Positions 7,807 to 15,581 of a stretch of 64,000 nt of DNA are shown piece by piece (the stretch's first letter is position 1; each line of letters opens with the position of its first letter). Made by a program: the position numbers and the translations under genes. The DNA is from Chloroflexota bacterium (GTDB lineage Bacteria; Chloroflexota; Anaerolineae; Anaerolineales; UBA11579): contig JACPVG010000029.1 in assembly GCA_016191875.1 (NCBI GenBank), positions 1-64,000 of the forward strand. Direction: 5' to 3'. The notes under the pieces were generated by a model, which made no database searches, was not told where the DNA came from, and worked only from the letters and a program-made list of their open reading frames with translations.

Positions 7807-8757
7807 ATGGAACGCACTATCGTCGGCATCCGTTTTCAGAAAATCGGCAAGCTATATCACTTCGACGCTACCCGTGAGCCAGACCTAGTGCCCGGCGATT
7901 TCGCTGTCGTCGAAACCAGCCGGGGTATCCAGCTGGGGCAGGTGATGGGCATCATCGCCGACCCGCCCCGGCCACCCAAAGGCACCTGGAAACACATCAA
8001 GCGAAAAGCAACCGCCCAGGATCTGATTATCCGCCAGTCCCTGGAGCAGCGGGAAGTGGAGCTCATGGTGGCGGCCCGGGCGGCTGCCAGCGACAAGGGT
8101 TACCAGGGCCTCAAAATCGTCAAGGCCGAATTCTCGTTTGACGGCGGGACCGTCGCCCTGCTTTACAACACTGAGGACGAAGGCGAGCCCAACCTTGGCA
8201 AGCTGCGGGCAGCTCTCAAGCAGGAATATCCCGACCTCAATGTGGAATTCCGCCGCGTCGGCCCGCGCGACGTCGCCAAGATTCTGGGCGGCATGGGGGC
8301 CTGCGGACTGGCCAGCCGCTGCTGCTCCACCTTCCTGACCGAATTCAGCCCCATCAGCATCAAAATGGCCAAGGCCCAGGGCATCTCGCTCGACCCGGCC
8401 GAGATCACCGGCATGTGCGGCCGCTTGCGCTGCTGCCTGATCTACGAATACGAACAATATGTTGAAGCCCGCAAGATCCTCCCCAAGCGCGGCAAGAAGG
8501 TCGTCACGCCGATGGGCGAAGGGGTGGTGCTGGATAGCATTCCGCTCAAGGATTCGGTCATTGTGCGCCTGAACGACGAACAAGGCACGCGGGCCGAATT
8601 CCTTAAACACGAGCTTGAACCCTGGGACGAGCTTGAGGCCCTGCGCCGCAAGAGCGAGGGCGCCTGCGACCGGCACGAGGGCGGCGGTTGTACCTGCGGC
8701 AAGGCGGATGCTGAAGCCAAAACACAGGGTGGCGAGCCTCCAGAAACAGACGACTAA
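7807..8757 (+). CDS. PSP1 domain protein (RicT/YaaT family)
   Basis: A 316-residue homologue of Bacillus YaaT/RicT. In Bacillus that protein is part of the RicAFT complex, which promotes RNase Y-dependent mRNA processing and sporulation phosphorelay signalling. The PSP1 core includes 'GDFAVVETSRGIQLGQVMG' (about residues 29-47). The conserved Cys region reads 'GGMGACGLASRCCSTFL' and 'GMCGRLRCCLIYEYEQY' (about 162-220), which in RicT-like proteins binds an iron-sulfur cluster. The C-terminal tail is charged and has its own 'GGGCTCGK' Cys cluster. The ricA/ricF partners are not adjacent. The function in this organism is inferred from the family only. Confidence 0.92.
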   Translation: MERTIVGIRFQKIGKLYHFDATREPDLVPGDFAVVETSRGIQLGQVMGIIADPPRPPKGTWKHIKRKATAQDLIIRQSLEQREVELMVAARAAASDKGYQGLKIVKAEFSFDGGTVALLYNTEDEGEPNLGKLRAALKQEYPDLNVEFRRVGPRDVAKILGGMGACGLASRCCSTFLTEFSPISIKMAKAQGISLDPAEITGMCGRLRCCLIYEYEQYVEARKILPKRGKKVVTPMGEGVVLDSIPLKDSVIVRLNDEQGTRAEFLKHELEPWDELEALRRKSEGACDRHEGGGCTCGKADAEAKTQGGEPPETDD

Positions 8758-8814
8758 AAATGGCTTGCGGAGGTGCTGAGGTCAAGCCGGCATTTCTTTA
8801 CCAAGGAGTCCTCC

Positions 8815-9987
8815 ATGATGGATTTTGTGACAGAGGCTGAATCGCTTTTCAACTACACCCGCGAATTGCGCCGTGATTTCCACCGGCACCCTGAACTGGG
8901 TTTTCAGGAAGTGCGCACTTCCGGCATTGTCGCTAACGAGTTGAAGGAACTGGGCCTCGAAGTCGCCACAGGCATCGCCGAGACCGGCGTCATTGCCATG
9001 ATTGAAGGCGGCAAACCCGGGCCGGTCGTCCTTTGCCGCTTCGACATGGATGCCCTGCCCATCACCGAGGAAACCGGCGCGGAGTACGCCAGCCAGAACG
9101 CCGGCGTGATGCACGCCTGTGGGCACGACGGCCACACCGCCATCGGCTTGACGGTGGCGAAACTGCTCAACGGACGGAGGGAGGAACTGGCCGGTTCAGT
9201 CAAGCTGGTATTCCAACCTGCCGAGGAGGGCCTGGGCGGCGCCGAGCGCATGGTGAAGGAGGGCGTCCTGGATGGGCCGCGCCCAGATTATTCGCTTTCG
9301 CTGCATTTGTGGAACGAAAAGCCCTACGGCACGATCGGGGTGACCCCCGGGCCGGCCATGGCGGCCGCCGAATCGTTCAACATCACCATTACCGGCAAGG
9401 GCGCGCATGGTGCCGCCCCGCACCAGGGCATTGATCCCATCCTGGCTGCGGCCCAGGTGGTAACTGCCCTGCAATCCATCGTCAGCCGCAACGTGCACCC
9501 ACTCGAAGCGGCCGTGGTGAGCGTGACGGCCATTGAGGGCGGTACAGCCCACAATGTCATCCCGCCGAACGTGAAGATGAAGGGCACCATCCGTTCTTAT
9601 TTGCCGGAGGTACGCGAACTCGTCCACCGGCGTTTCCGCGAGGTCGTGACGGGTGTAGCCGCCAGCCTGGGCTGCGAAGCCACAGCCGAGATATTTGACA
9701 TGACCCCGGCCGTCATCAACGATGCGAAAATGGCCGCCTATGTTCAGGGCATCGCCAGGGACCTTTTGCCGCAGGATGCCCTTGATACCACCTACCGCAC
9801 GATGGGCGCTGAAGATATGGCCTATATGATGCAGGATATCCCCGGCTGTTATTTTTTCATCGGTTCCGCCAACGCTGACCGGGGGCTGGATTATGGTCAC
9901 CATCACCCCCGGTTCGACTTCGACGAGCGCGCCCTGCCCAAAGCGGCCGCCCTGATGGCCGCCGCCGCGGCCGATCTGTTGAAGTAG
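8815..9987 (+). CDS. M20-family metal-dependent amidohydrolase
   Basis: Zinc peptidase of the M20D type (hippurate/IAA-amino acid/N-acyl hydrolase group). Metal and catalytic motifs are all present: 'FHRHPELGFQE', 'RFDMDALPI', 'HACGHDGHTA', 'FQPAEEGLGGAERMV' and a C-terminal 'HHHPRFDFDERAL'. The dimerisation insert lies between about residues 185 and 300. Length is 390 residues from the ATG at 8815, preceded by AAGGAG (8803-8808) with a 6-nt spacer. The frame opens further back to 8773, but that lacks a ribosome binding site. There is no signal peptide, so it is cytoplasmic. The natural N-acyl substrate is unknown. Confidence 0.93.
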   Translation: MMDFVTEAESLFNYTRELRRDFHRHPELGFQEVRTSGIVANELKELGLEVATGIAETGVIAMIEGGKPGPVVLCRFDMDALPITEETGAEYASQNAGVMHACGHDGHTAIGLTVAKLLNGRREELAGSVKLVFQPAEEGLGGAERMVKEGVLDGPRPDYSLSLHLWNEKPYGTIGVTPGPAMAAAESFNITITGKGAHGAAPHQGIDPILAAAQVVTALQSIVSRNVHPLEAAVVSVTAIEGGTAHNVIPPNVKMKGTIRSYLPEVRELVHRRFREVVTGVAASLGCEATAEIFDMTPAVINDAKMAAYVQGIARDLLPQDALDTTYRTMGAEDMAYMMQDIPGCYFFIGSANADRGLDYGHHHPRFDFDERALPKAAALMAAAAADLLK

Positions 9988-10004
9988 TCAGAACAGAACG
10001 CGAT

Positions 10005-10046
10005 GCCCCTCCCGCGCACAAATGTTTCGCAGGAGGCGGGAGGGGC
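10005..10046 (+). terminator. Stem-loop after the amidohydrolase gene
   Basis: An 11-bp inverted repeat GCCCCTCCCGC/GCGGGAGGGGC (10005-10015 with 10036-10046) with a 20-nt loop lies 18 nt after the stop. There is no T-run, so it may be an mRNA-end hairpin rather than a true intrinsic terminator. Confidence 0.45.
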
Positions 10047-10061
10047 AACAAGGTGGGGCTA

Positions 10062-10190
10062 GTCATTGCGAAGCGATTGGAGATGGGCTTTGCCCAACTC
10101 TTAGCAAATGACTTCGGCGTTTGCCAGCGAAGCAATCCCCATCCTGGCTGGAAAGATTGCTTCGTCGGGCTTCGCCCTCCTCGCAATGAC
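10062..10190. repeat. MITE-like element with 10-bp terminal inverted repeats
   Basis: About 129 bp bounded by GTCATTGCGA (10062-10071) and its exact complement TCGCAATGAC (10181-10190), with no ORF. The inside is imperfectly palindromic: GAAGCGATT...AGCGAAGCAATCC, and a GGGCTTTGCCCAAC hairpin also related to 23303-23323. Such ends are widespread in non-autonomous bacterial repeats. Confidence 0.65.
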
Positions 10191-10256
10191 AGATTAGCCC
10201 ATTGACTTAGCCACTCCTCAGGAGGCTGAGTCTATTCCGAAATTCCCCGCCTCGGA

Positions 10257-10269
10257 TAGAATAGGATTC
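10257..10269 (+). promoter_or_regulatory. -10 promoter for a leaderless mRNA (gene at 10270)
   Basis: TAGAAT (10257-10262) ends seven bases before the ATG at 10270. No Shine-Dalgarno fits between them. Confidence 0.6.
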
Positions 10270-11160
10270 ATGCCCGGCCTCGATCTTGATGCCCTCAAGA
10301 AAACCCCCGATACCCTTGAGCCCCCGCGCCGGGTTGTCTCGCTCGTCCCCTCCATGACTGAAAGCCTCTTCGCGCTCGGTTTTGGGGCTTCTGTTGTTGG
10401 CGTGACTGAGTACTGTATCCATCCCGCCGGGCGCGTGGCCGGGCTGCCCAAAGTGGGTGGGACGAAGAACCCGGATATCGAAAAGATCAAGGAACTCGGA
10501 CCAGACCTAGTGATGGCCAACCAGGAGGAAAACACGCCCCAGGCGGTGCAGGCCCTGCTGGATGCCGGACTGCGCGTTTGGGTCACGTTCCCTCAGACGG
10601 TCAACCAGACCATCAACGACCTGCGCGCCCTGCTCGCCATCTACCATACCGATAAGCCGGCGTTGCATATCAACAGCCTGCAAATGGCGCTGGACTGGGC
10701 GCGCGCTGCCAGTTTTGAACAGCCCAGGATTCGTTATTTCTGCCCCATCTGGCAGCAGGGCGAAGGGCCGGACACCTGGTGGATGACGTTCAACCGCCAC
10801 ACCTACACGGACAGTCTGCTAGCTGTCTTTGGAGGTGAGAACATCTTTGCCGACCGTGAAAAGCGCGAGCCGCTGGCCGCCGACCTGGGACGCGGGCAAG
10901 GCCAGCCCGCCGAAGGGGACCGGCGCTACCCGCGCGTCAGCCAGGAAGAGGTCATCGAGGCCGCGCCGGAACTCATCATCCTGCCCAGCGAGCCATTTGC
11001 CTTCACAGCCCAGCACCTGCGGGACATCAGGAATTTGCTGGCCTTCACGCCCGCTGCGAAAGCTGGCCGCCTGCGCTTGGTGGATGGCACGCTGCTCACC
11101 TGGCCGGGCGCGCGTCTCGGCAGCGCCCTGCAGGAACTGCCTGCCCTGTTTCTGAGCTGA
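10270..11160 (+). CDS. BtuF/TroA-like substrate-binding protein without signal peptide
   Basis: A 296-residue member of the helical-backbone periplasmic-binding superfamily (cobalamin/Fe-siderophore type). It shows the two-lobe pattern: 'RRVVSLVPSMTESLFALGFG' at the N-terminus, then 'VVGVTEYCIHPAG...KVGGTKNPDIEKI', and 'VIEAAPELIILPSEPF' in lobe two. Unusually, it starts directly with 'MPGLDLDALKKTPDTLEPPR' and has no signal peptide or lipobox. No permease or ATPase gene is adjacent. It is therefore probably cytoplasmic or a stand-alone ligand-binding protein, as are some 'cobalamin-binding protein' paralogues. The mRNA appears leaderless. Confidence 0.85.
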   Translation: MPGLDLDALKKTPDTLEPPRRVVSLVPSMTESLFALGFGASVVGVTEYCIHPAGRVAGLPKVGGTKNPDIEKIKELGPDLVMANQEENTPQAVQALLDAGLRVWVTFPQTVNQTINDLRALLAIYHTDKPALHINSLQMALDWARAASFEQPRIRYFCPIWQQGEGPDTWWMTFNRHTYTDSLLAVFGGENIFADREKREPLAADLGRGQGQPAEGDRRYPRVSQEEVIEAAPELIILPSEPFAFTAQHLRDIRNLLAFTPAAKAGRLRLVDGTLLTWPGARLGSALQELPALFLS

Positions 11161-11236
11161 CGCCGGCCTGTGTGGTTTGTTATACTAATCTCCACCCAAA
11201 ACTGCGGCCAGGCATCCGGCCGCGCCAGGAGGCCCT

Positions 11237-11392
11237 ATGTATATCGACCCTAATACCGGCGGCATGTTGTTCCAGGTGCTCGCCATTGCCTTTACCGCCG
11301 TCTCTGGCTTCGTGCTGGTTTTTTCCGGCCGCATCAAGATGTTCATCGCCCGCCTGCGCCGCAAGAACCGCGAACGCGACGAAGACCAATGA
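11237..11392 (+). CDS. 51-residue single-pass membrane peptide
   Basis: A small ORF with AGGAGG eight bases before its ATG. It begins 'MYIDPNTGGMLFQVL', continues with one hydrophobic helix (about residues 11-30) and ends in a strongly basic, charged tail (about residues 32-51). I recall a family of very short 'YIDPGTG'-type proteins encoded next to alkaline-phosphatase-superfamily genes, and exactly such a gene follows 96 nt later. A TATACT (11181-11186) upstream is a candidate -10. It may be a membrane partner or anchor for the downstream enzymes. That role is inference from position only. Confidence 0.75.
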   Translation: MYIDPNTGGMLFQVLAIAFTAVSGFVLVFSGRIKMFIARLRRKNRERDEDQ

Positions 11393-11488
11393 CCTCTCCG
11401 GCGATTTTGTTTTCTTTCCCGCTTTGTGCGTGAGATTGACTTCTGTTTTCAACTCCCTGGCTTCCAGACCTTACACTCCCGGACTTCC

Positions 11489-13291
11489 ATGAAATCAATC
11501 ATCATTGGCTTTGACGCCTTCGACCCGGCCCGTTTTGAGTCCCTTGTCGAACGCGGCGACCTCCCCAACCTTCGGGCCTTCATGGAACAAGGAGCCTACC
11601 GCCGCCTGGGCATCAGCAACCCCGCCCAGAGTGAGGTGTCGTGGAGTAGCATTGCCACCGGGCTGAACCCCGGCGGCCACGGCCTGTTCGATTTCGTCCA
11701 CCGCAACCCGGCCACCTACGCCCTGGAAGTCTCGCTTCTGCCGGTCAAAGAAAGCTTGGTGGGGACTCAGTTCGTGCGACCGCATTCGGCGCGTACCTTC
11801 TTCGACCACGCGGTGGAAAACGGATACCCGGCCGCTTCGCTGTGGTGGCCCGCCACGTTCCCCGCCCGGCTGGATTCGCCCATCCAGTCCATCCCCGGCC
11901 TCGGCACGCCGGATATCCACGGCAAACTCGGCGTGGGCGTGCTGCTCACCGCTGACCTGCCGGGGGCGGCAGGCATTGAGAAGACAACCATTGATTCGCT
12001 CGAAAACACCGGGGTGGGCGTGTACCGCGGCCGCCTGCCCGGCCCGCGCCGCAAGAATGGCGAGCAGGCCTGGCTGGCGGTTGAGGTTGCGGCGCAGGGG
12101 GCGCAGGTTGCCCTCAAAGTGGGCAAGCAGCAGTTGATTCTCCCGCCCGGCGAGTGGAGTCCCGTGCTTGAACTTGCCTTTCCGGTTGGGAGGCTCGGGG
12201 CGGTACGGTTTGTCACCCGCGCCCTGGTCAACCTCACGCCCGCCGTGCGGGTCTATTTCCTGCCTCTTCAGCTCCACCCTTTCGGCTCGCCCTGGCCCTA
12301 CGCCGCCCCGTCCGGTTTTATCAAGAACGTATGGAAAGCGCACGGGCCGTTCCTCACCCTCGGCTGGCCGCAGGATACCACCGGCCTGAACGAAGGCATT
12401 CTAAATGACGTCCAGTTCCTGGCCCTATGCGACGACATCATTGCAACGCGTGAGCGCGTCTTCCTGCAGCAATTGTCCCGGTTCACTGAGGGCGCGCTCG
12501 CTGTTGTGTTCGATACCCTCGACCGCGTCCAGCACATGTTCTGGCGCGGCCAGCCGGAGGTGATCGACGCGTGGTACCGCAAACTGGACATCCTCTTTGG
12601 GCGCATCCTCGCCGCGGTGCCCAAAGACACCCGCATTGTCCTCGTCTCCGACCACGGCTTCGCCAATTATGAACACAAGGTGCATCTCAACGCCTGGCTG
12701 GCCCGGAACGGCCATCTGGCACCCCGGAATGGCGGCGGGAGTCTGGAAGAGGTGGATTGGAAGAAATCCTCGGTCTACGCGGTGGGCCTCAATAGCCTGT
12801 ACCTGAATTTGCAGGGGCGCGAAGGCCAGGGCATCCTGCCGCTGGCAGAAGTAGATGCCAAGCGTCGGGCATTGAGAGACGCTCTGCTGGTCTGGAAAGG
12901 CCCGGACAGCAGGCAGGTGGTCTCCGCTGTTGCCCTGCGCGAAGAAGCCATCGAGGGTCCATTGGCGCGCCTGGGGCCGGATCTCCTGGTGGGTTATGCC
13001 CCCGGCTACCGCGCCAGTTCTGAGACCGGCCTGGGCAAATGGGGAGCCGAGGTCATCGAGCCCAACCGCGACCACTGGGCGGCCGACCATTGCATCGACC
13101 CGACGGCGGTGCCGGGTGTGGTCTTTGCCAATCATGGGCTGGAAGACCTGCCGCACCCGACCTACACCGACCTGCCTGAACTTGTTCTGGGCGAACCGTT
13201 CGAGCGCCGCCCGGGCGAACCGCCCGCCGACCTTGCCGCCGAGGACCAGCGCACCATCGAGGAACGGCTGAGTGGCCTGGGTTATCTCTAG
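11489..13291 (+). CDS. Type I phosphodiesterase/nucleotide pyrophosphatase family protein
   Basis: A 600-residue alkaline-phosphatase-superfamily enzyme. It begins 'MKSIIIGFDAFDPARFESL', the metal-binding Asp strand. The nucleophile region is 'SEVSWSSIATGLNPGGHGLF' (about residues 48-67), with further metal ligands in 'VVFDTLDRVQHMFWRG' and 'IVLVSDHGFANYEH'. There is no signal peptide, so the domain is probably cytoplasmic despite its usual link to polysaccharide or lipid-headgroup metabolism. The start is the ATG at 11489; no strong Shine-Dalgarno is visible, and the longer frame from 11426 looks non-coding. It overlaps the following membrane gene by 20 bp. Exact substrate is unknown. Confidence 0.88.
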   Translation: MKSIIIGFDAFDPARFESLVERGDLPNLRAFMEQGAYRRLGISNPAQSEVSWSSIATGLNPGGHGLFDFVHRNPATYALEVSLLPVKESLVGTQFVRPHSARTFFDHAVENGYPAASLWWPATFPARLDSPIQSIPGLGTPDIHGKLGVGVLLTADLPGAAGIEKTTIDSLENTGVGVYRGRLPGPRRKNGEQAWLAVEVAAQGAQVALKVGKQQLILPPGEWSPVLELAFPVGRLGAVRFVTRALVNLTPAVRVYFLPLQLHPFGSPWPYAAPSGFIKNVWKAHGPFLTLGWPQDTTGLNEGILNDVQFLALCDDIIATRERVFLQQLSRFTEGALAVVFDTLDRVQHMFWRGQPEVIDAWYRKLDILFGRILAAVPKDTRIVLVSDHGFANYEHKVHLNAWLARNGHLAPRNGGGSLEEVDWKKSSVYAVGLNSLYLNLQGREGQGILPLAEVDAKRRALRDALLVWKGPDSRQVVSAVALREEAIEGPLARLGPDLLVGYAPGYRASSETGLGKWGAEVIEPNRDHWAADHCIDPTAVPGVVFANHGLEDLPHPTYTDLPELVLGEPFERRPGEPPADLAAEDQRTIEERLSGLGYL

Positions 13292-13796
13292 CCAGCGGTT
13301 GAGCCGGGCGGAGTTGGGCGGGATGCTCGCCATCACCGCCTTCGCCATCCATTCTTGGACCATCTTCAATATGCTGGTAGACGTGCCGGCCTGGATTCTG
13401 CAGATGAACCTCGGCGAACTCACTGGCGCGATTTCGTATAGCCTCGTTTATGCGCTGGCAGAGACGTTCCTTGTCATGGCCGGACTCCTGGCAATCGGAT
13501 TTCTCATTCCTGCCCGGGTACGAAAGGATAATTTCCTGCTTTGGGCGACCCTGTTCTTTCTGTGGGCCTGCGGTCTGGCGCTGGCGGTTTTTCAGGACCC
13601 CACCCTGACGTTCAGGAAGCAATGGCTGGCGCGCGTTTTTGTCTTTACGTATTTTCCGCTTGCCGGCGGTTTGAGCCTTTGGCCTGCCCTTAAGCGTGGC
13701 TTGGCCTGGCTGGCGGAGCGACTCTCGCTACTGGGCTGGTTGTATCTGGGGTTGGATGCCGCCGGGCTGCTCATTGTCATCATTCGGAATCTGTGA
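13272..13796 (+). CDS. Four-helix membrane protein in phosphatase/sulfatase operon
   Basis: A 174-residue protein starting with GTG inside the 3' end of the previous gene. Hydrophobic helices lie at about residues 15-37, 55-80, 86-106, 122-140 and 150-171. There are few charged residues in between and no catalytic motif I recognise. The stop is one base before the start of the sulfatase-like gene, so the three genes appear translationally coupled. It may be a membrane platform for the two flanking alkaline-phosphatase-superfamily enzymes. No family name can be given. Confidence 0.75.
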   Translation: MAWVISSQRLSRAELGGMLAITAFAIHSWTIFNMLVDVPAWILQMNLGELTGAISYSLVYALAETFLVMAGLLAIGFLIPARVRKDNFLLWATLFFLWACGLALAVFQDPTLTFRKQWLARVFVFTYFPLAGGLSLWPALKRGLAWLAERLSLLGWLYLGLDAAGLLIVIIRNL

Positions 13797-13797
13797 G

Positions 13798-15306
13798 ATG
13801 TTGACCCGTCGCGAATTTCTCAAAGTCGCTGCCGTTACCGGATTGGCCGGCCTACCGGCTTCGGGTCCGCTTGGAATGATGGATAAGCCTAATATCCTTG
13901 TGCTTGCCTTTGACGCGCTCTCCGCCCGCCACATCCAGTTGTATGGTTATCCACGAGCGACGATGCCCAACCTGGCGCGTTTCGCAGGGCGCTCGACCGT
14001 TTTCCACAGGCATTACTCCACAGGCAGTTTCACCACCACCGGGACCGCCTCGCTGCTCACCGGCCTGTATCCCTGGTCGCACCGCGCCTTACAACCCAAC
14101 GCAACAGTGTTGGACGGACTGACCGGACAAAACCTTTTTGCGTTGTTGGCCGGGGCAGGCTACGCCACCCTGGGTTTCTCGCACAATCTGCTGGCAAACA
14201 TTCTGCTCTACCAATTTCGCGGGGACATCCGCGAGTTCATGCTGCCGCGCCAGTTGGCTTTGGTGGAGAACGCCGTCTCTGACCGGATATTCTGGAAAGA
14301 CTACGGCGTGGCCGTCCGCGCCGAAGAAGCCTCGTTGAAGCCGGTGGGGCAGCGGCCCAACTCGCTGCTGCTGGCCGGACTGCTCCAGTTCATTCAATCC
14401 GCCGACGAACAGCGTGTGCTGCGCCAGTACCGCGACCAGTTCCCGCGCGGCCTGCCCACTAACCACGGCATGCTCTACCGCCTTGAGGATTACATAGATT
14501 GGACTATCCAGCAGGTCGCGAGCCTGCCGCGGCCCTTCATGGGCTACGTCCACATGATGCCCCCGCACGACCCGTACAACCCGCGCAAGGAATTCATCGG
14601 GCTGTTCGAAGACGGCTACCGCCCGCTGGCCAAGCCCAGCCATCACTTCCAGGAGGGGCGCGACCAGGCATTCCTGGACGAAAAGCGCACACAGTATGAT
14701 GAATTCATCACTTACGCGGATGCCGAATTCGGCCGGTTGGTGGATGAGATGGACGCGCAGGGACGCCTGGATGATACCTGGGTGATCTTCACATCCGACC
14801 ACGGCGAGATGTTCGAGCGCGGCATCTATCGCCACATCACGCCCACGCTCTACGAACCCGTCGTGCGTTCCCCACTCCTTGTCCATGCTCCTGGCCAGTC
14901 CGCCCGTCAGGATGTATTCGCGCCCACTAGCGGGGTTGACCTGCTGCCCACACTGGCCGCCGCCGCCGGGTTGCCCGCGCTTGCCTGGGCGCAGGGCCAG
15001 CCATTACTTGGTCCAACTGGCGTACCCCTGATGTTGACGGAGCGCCCGGTCTTCTGCATGGACTACAAGGGCAGCGCCAAATTTGGACCCCTGCGAAAAG
15101 GGACGTCCGCCATCCTGCGCGGCGACCACAAGCTTATCTACTACAGCGGCTACGACGGGTTCGACGAAATTTACGAACTGTACGACCTCGCTGAGGATCC
15201 GGAAGAGCTTAACAACTTGTCCGAGGTCCGCCCGGAACTTCGGGAAGATTTGCACTCTGAGCTGGCCGAGCACCGCGACGCGGCCAACTTCCCCTCGAAA
15301 CCCTGA
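13798..15306 (+). CDS. Tat-exported sulfatase-superfamily enzyme with Thr nucleophile
   Basis: A 502-residue protein starting 'MLTRREFLKVAAVTGLAGLP', a twin-arginine signal. The metal site 'LVLAFDALSARHIQLYGYPR' and 'VIFTSDHGEMFERG', plus 'GYVHMMPPHDPYNP' and a C-terminal 'YELYDLAEDPEELNNL', are classic sulfatase features. The formylglycine motif C/S-x-P/A-x-R is absent. The equivalent loop reads 'TTTGTASLLTGLYPWSHRA', with Thr at the nucleophile position as in phosphoethanolamine and phosphoglycerol transferases. A phosphotransferase or phosphodiesterase activity is therefore more likely than sulfatase. It is encoded one base after the membrane gene. Confidence 0.85.
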   Translation: MLTRREFLKVAAVTGLAGLPASGPLGMMDKPNILVLAFDALSARHIQLYGYPRATMPNLARFAGRSTVFHRHYSTGSFTTTGTASLLTGLYPWSHRALQPNATVLDGLTGQNLFALLAGAGYATLGFSHNLLANILLYQFRGDIREFMLPRQLALVENAVSDRIFWKDYGVAVRAEEASLKPVGQRPNSLLLAGLLQFIQSADEQRVLRQYRDQFPRGLPTNHGMLYRLEDYIDWTIQQVASLPRPFMGYVHMMPPHDPYNPRKEFIGLFEDGYRPLAKPSHHFQEGRDQAFLDEKRTQYDEFITYADAEFGRLVDEMDAQGRLDDTWVIFTSDHGEMFERGIYRHITPTLYEPVVRSPLLVHAPGQSARQDVFAPTSGVDLLPTLAAAAGLPALAWAQGQPLLGPTGVPLMLTERPVFCMDYKGSAKFGPLRKGTSAILRGDHKLIYYSGYDGFDEIYELYDLAEDPEELNNLSEVRPELREDLHSELAEHRDAANFPSKP

Positions 15307-15498
15307 CTCTCCGTATAAATGGGGTGGATCTCCGTTTCCCTCCAGAAGAGGGAGGTCTGTATTTGCCGCGCAGGAGTGTCCAACTCCAATGGAATGGGGG
15401 GCGACGGTTTAGCGGAGAACTCGCCACACACTCGGCTAAAGCCTCGACTCCGATGCAATACCCACGCGAAGGTGGACACTTCCCGCCACACCAAGCGC
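15307..15498. other. Gap between sulfatase-like gene and FCD-regulator promoter
   Basis: Contains a weak CCCTC/GAGGG hairpin soon after the sulfatase stop. No T-run, ORF with a ribosome binding site, or recognised RNA was seen. Confidence 0.4.
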
Positions 15499-15527
15499 TT
15501 GACAGGTTCAACCTCTGCAAATATAAT
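15499..15527 (+). promoter_or_regulatory. Consensus sigma-70-type promoter for the FCD regulator
   Basis: TTGACA (15499-15504), a spacer of exactly 17 nt, then TATAAT (15522-15527). Both hexamers match consensus perfectly, the only such promoter in the window. Transcription should begin near 15534, just before the palindrome. Confidence 0.85.
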
Positions 15528-15544
15528 CTCATTAATCATATTTA

Positions 15545-15558
15545 TCATATTAATATGA
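15545..15558. promoter_or_regulatory. Palindromic operator candidate
   Basis: TCATATTAATATGA is a perfect 14-bp palindrome in an AT-rich patch just downstream of the consensus promoter. It is flanked by TTAT/AATAA, which extends the symmetry with one offset base. Its placement at about +12 to +25 fits repression by a dimeric GntR/FCD protein, such as the adjacent gene product. Confidence 0.65.
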
Positions 15559-15581
15559 ATAATCAACCTGCTGGAGCCATC

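Noticed and set aside
13798-15306. Canonical arylsulfatase
   Set aside because: The CxPxR/SxPxR motif required for formylglycine formation is absent.
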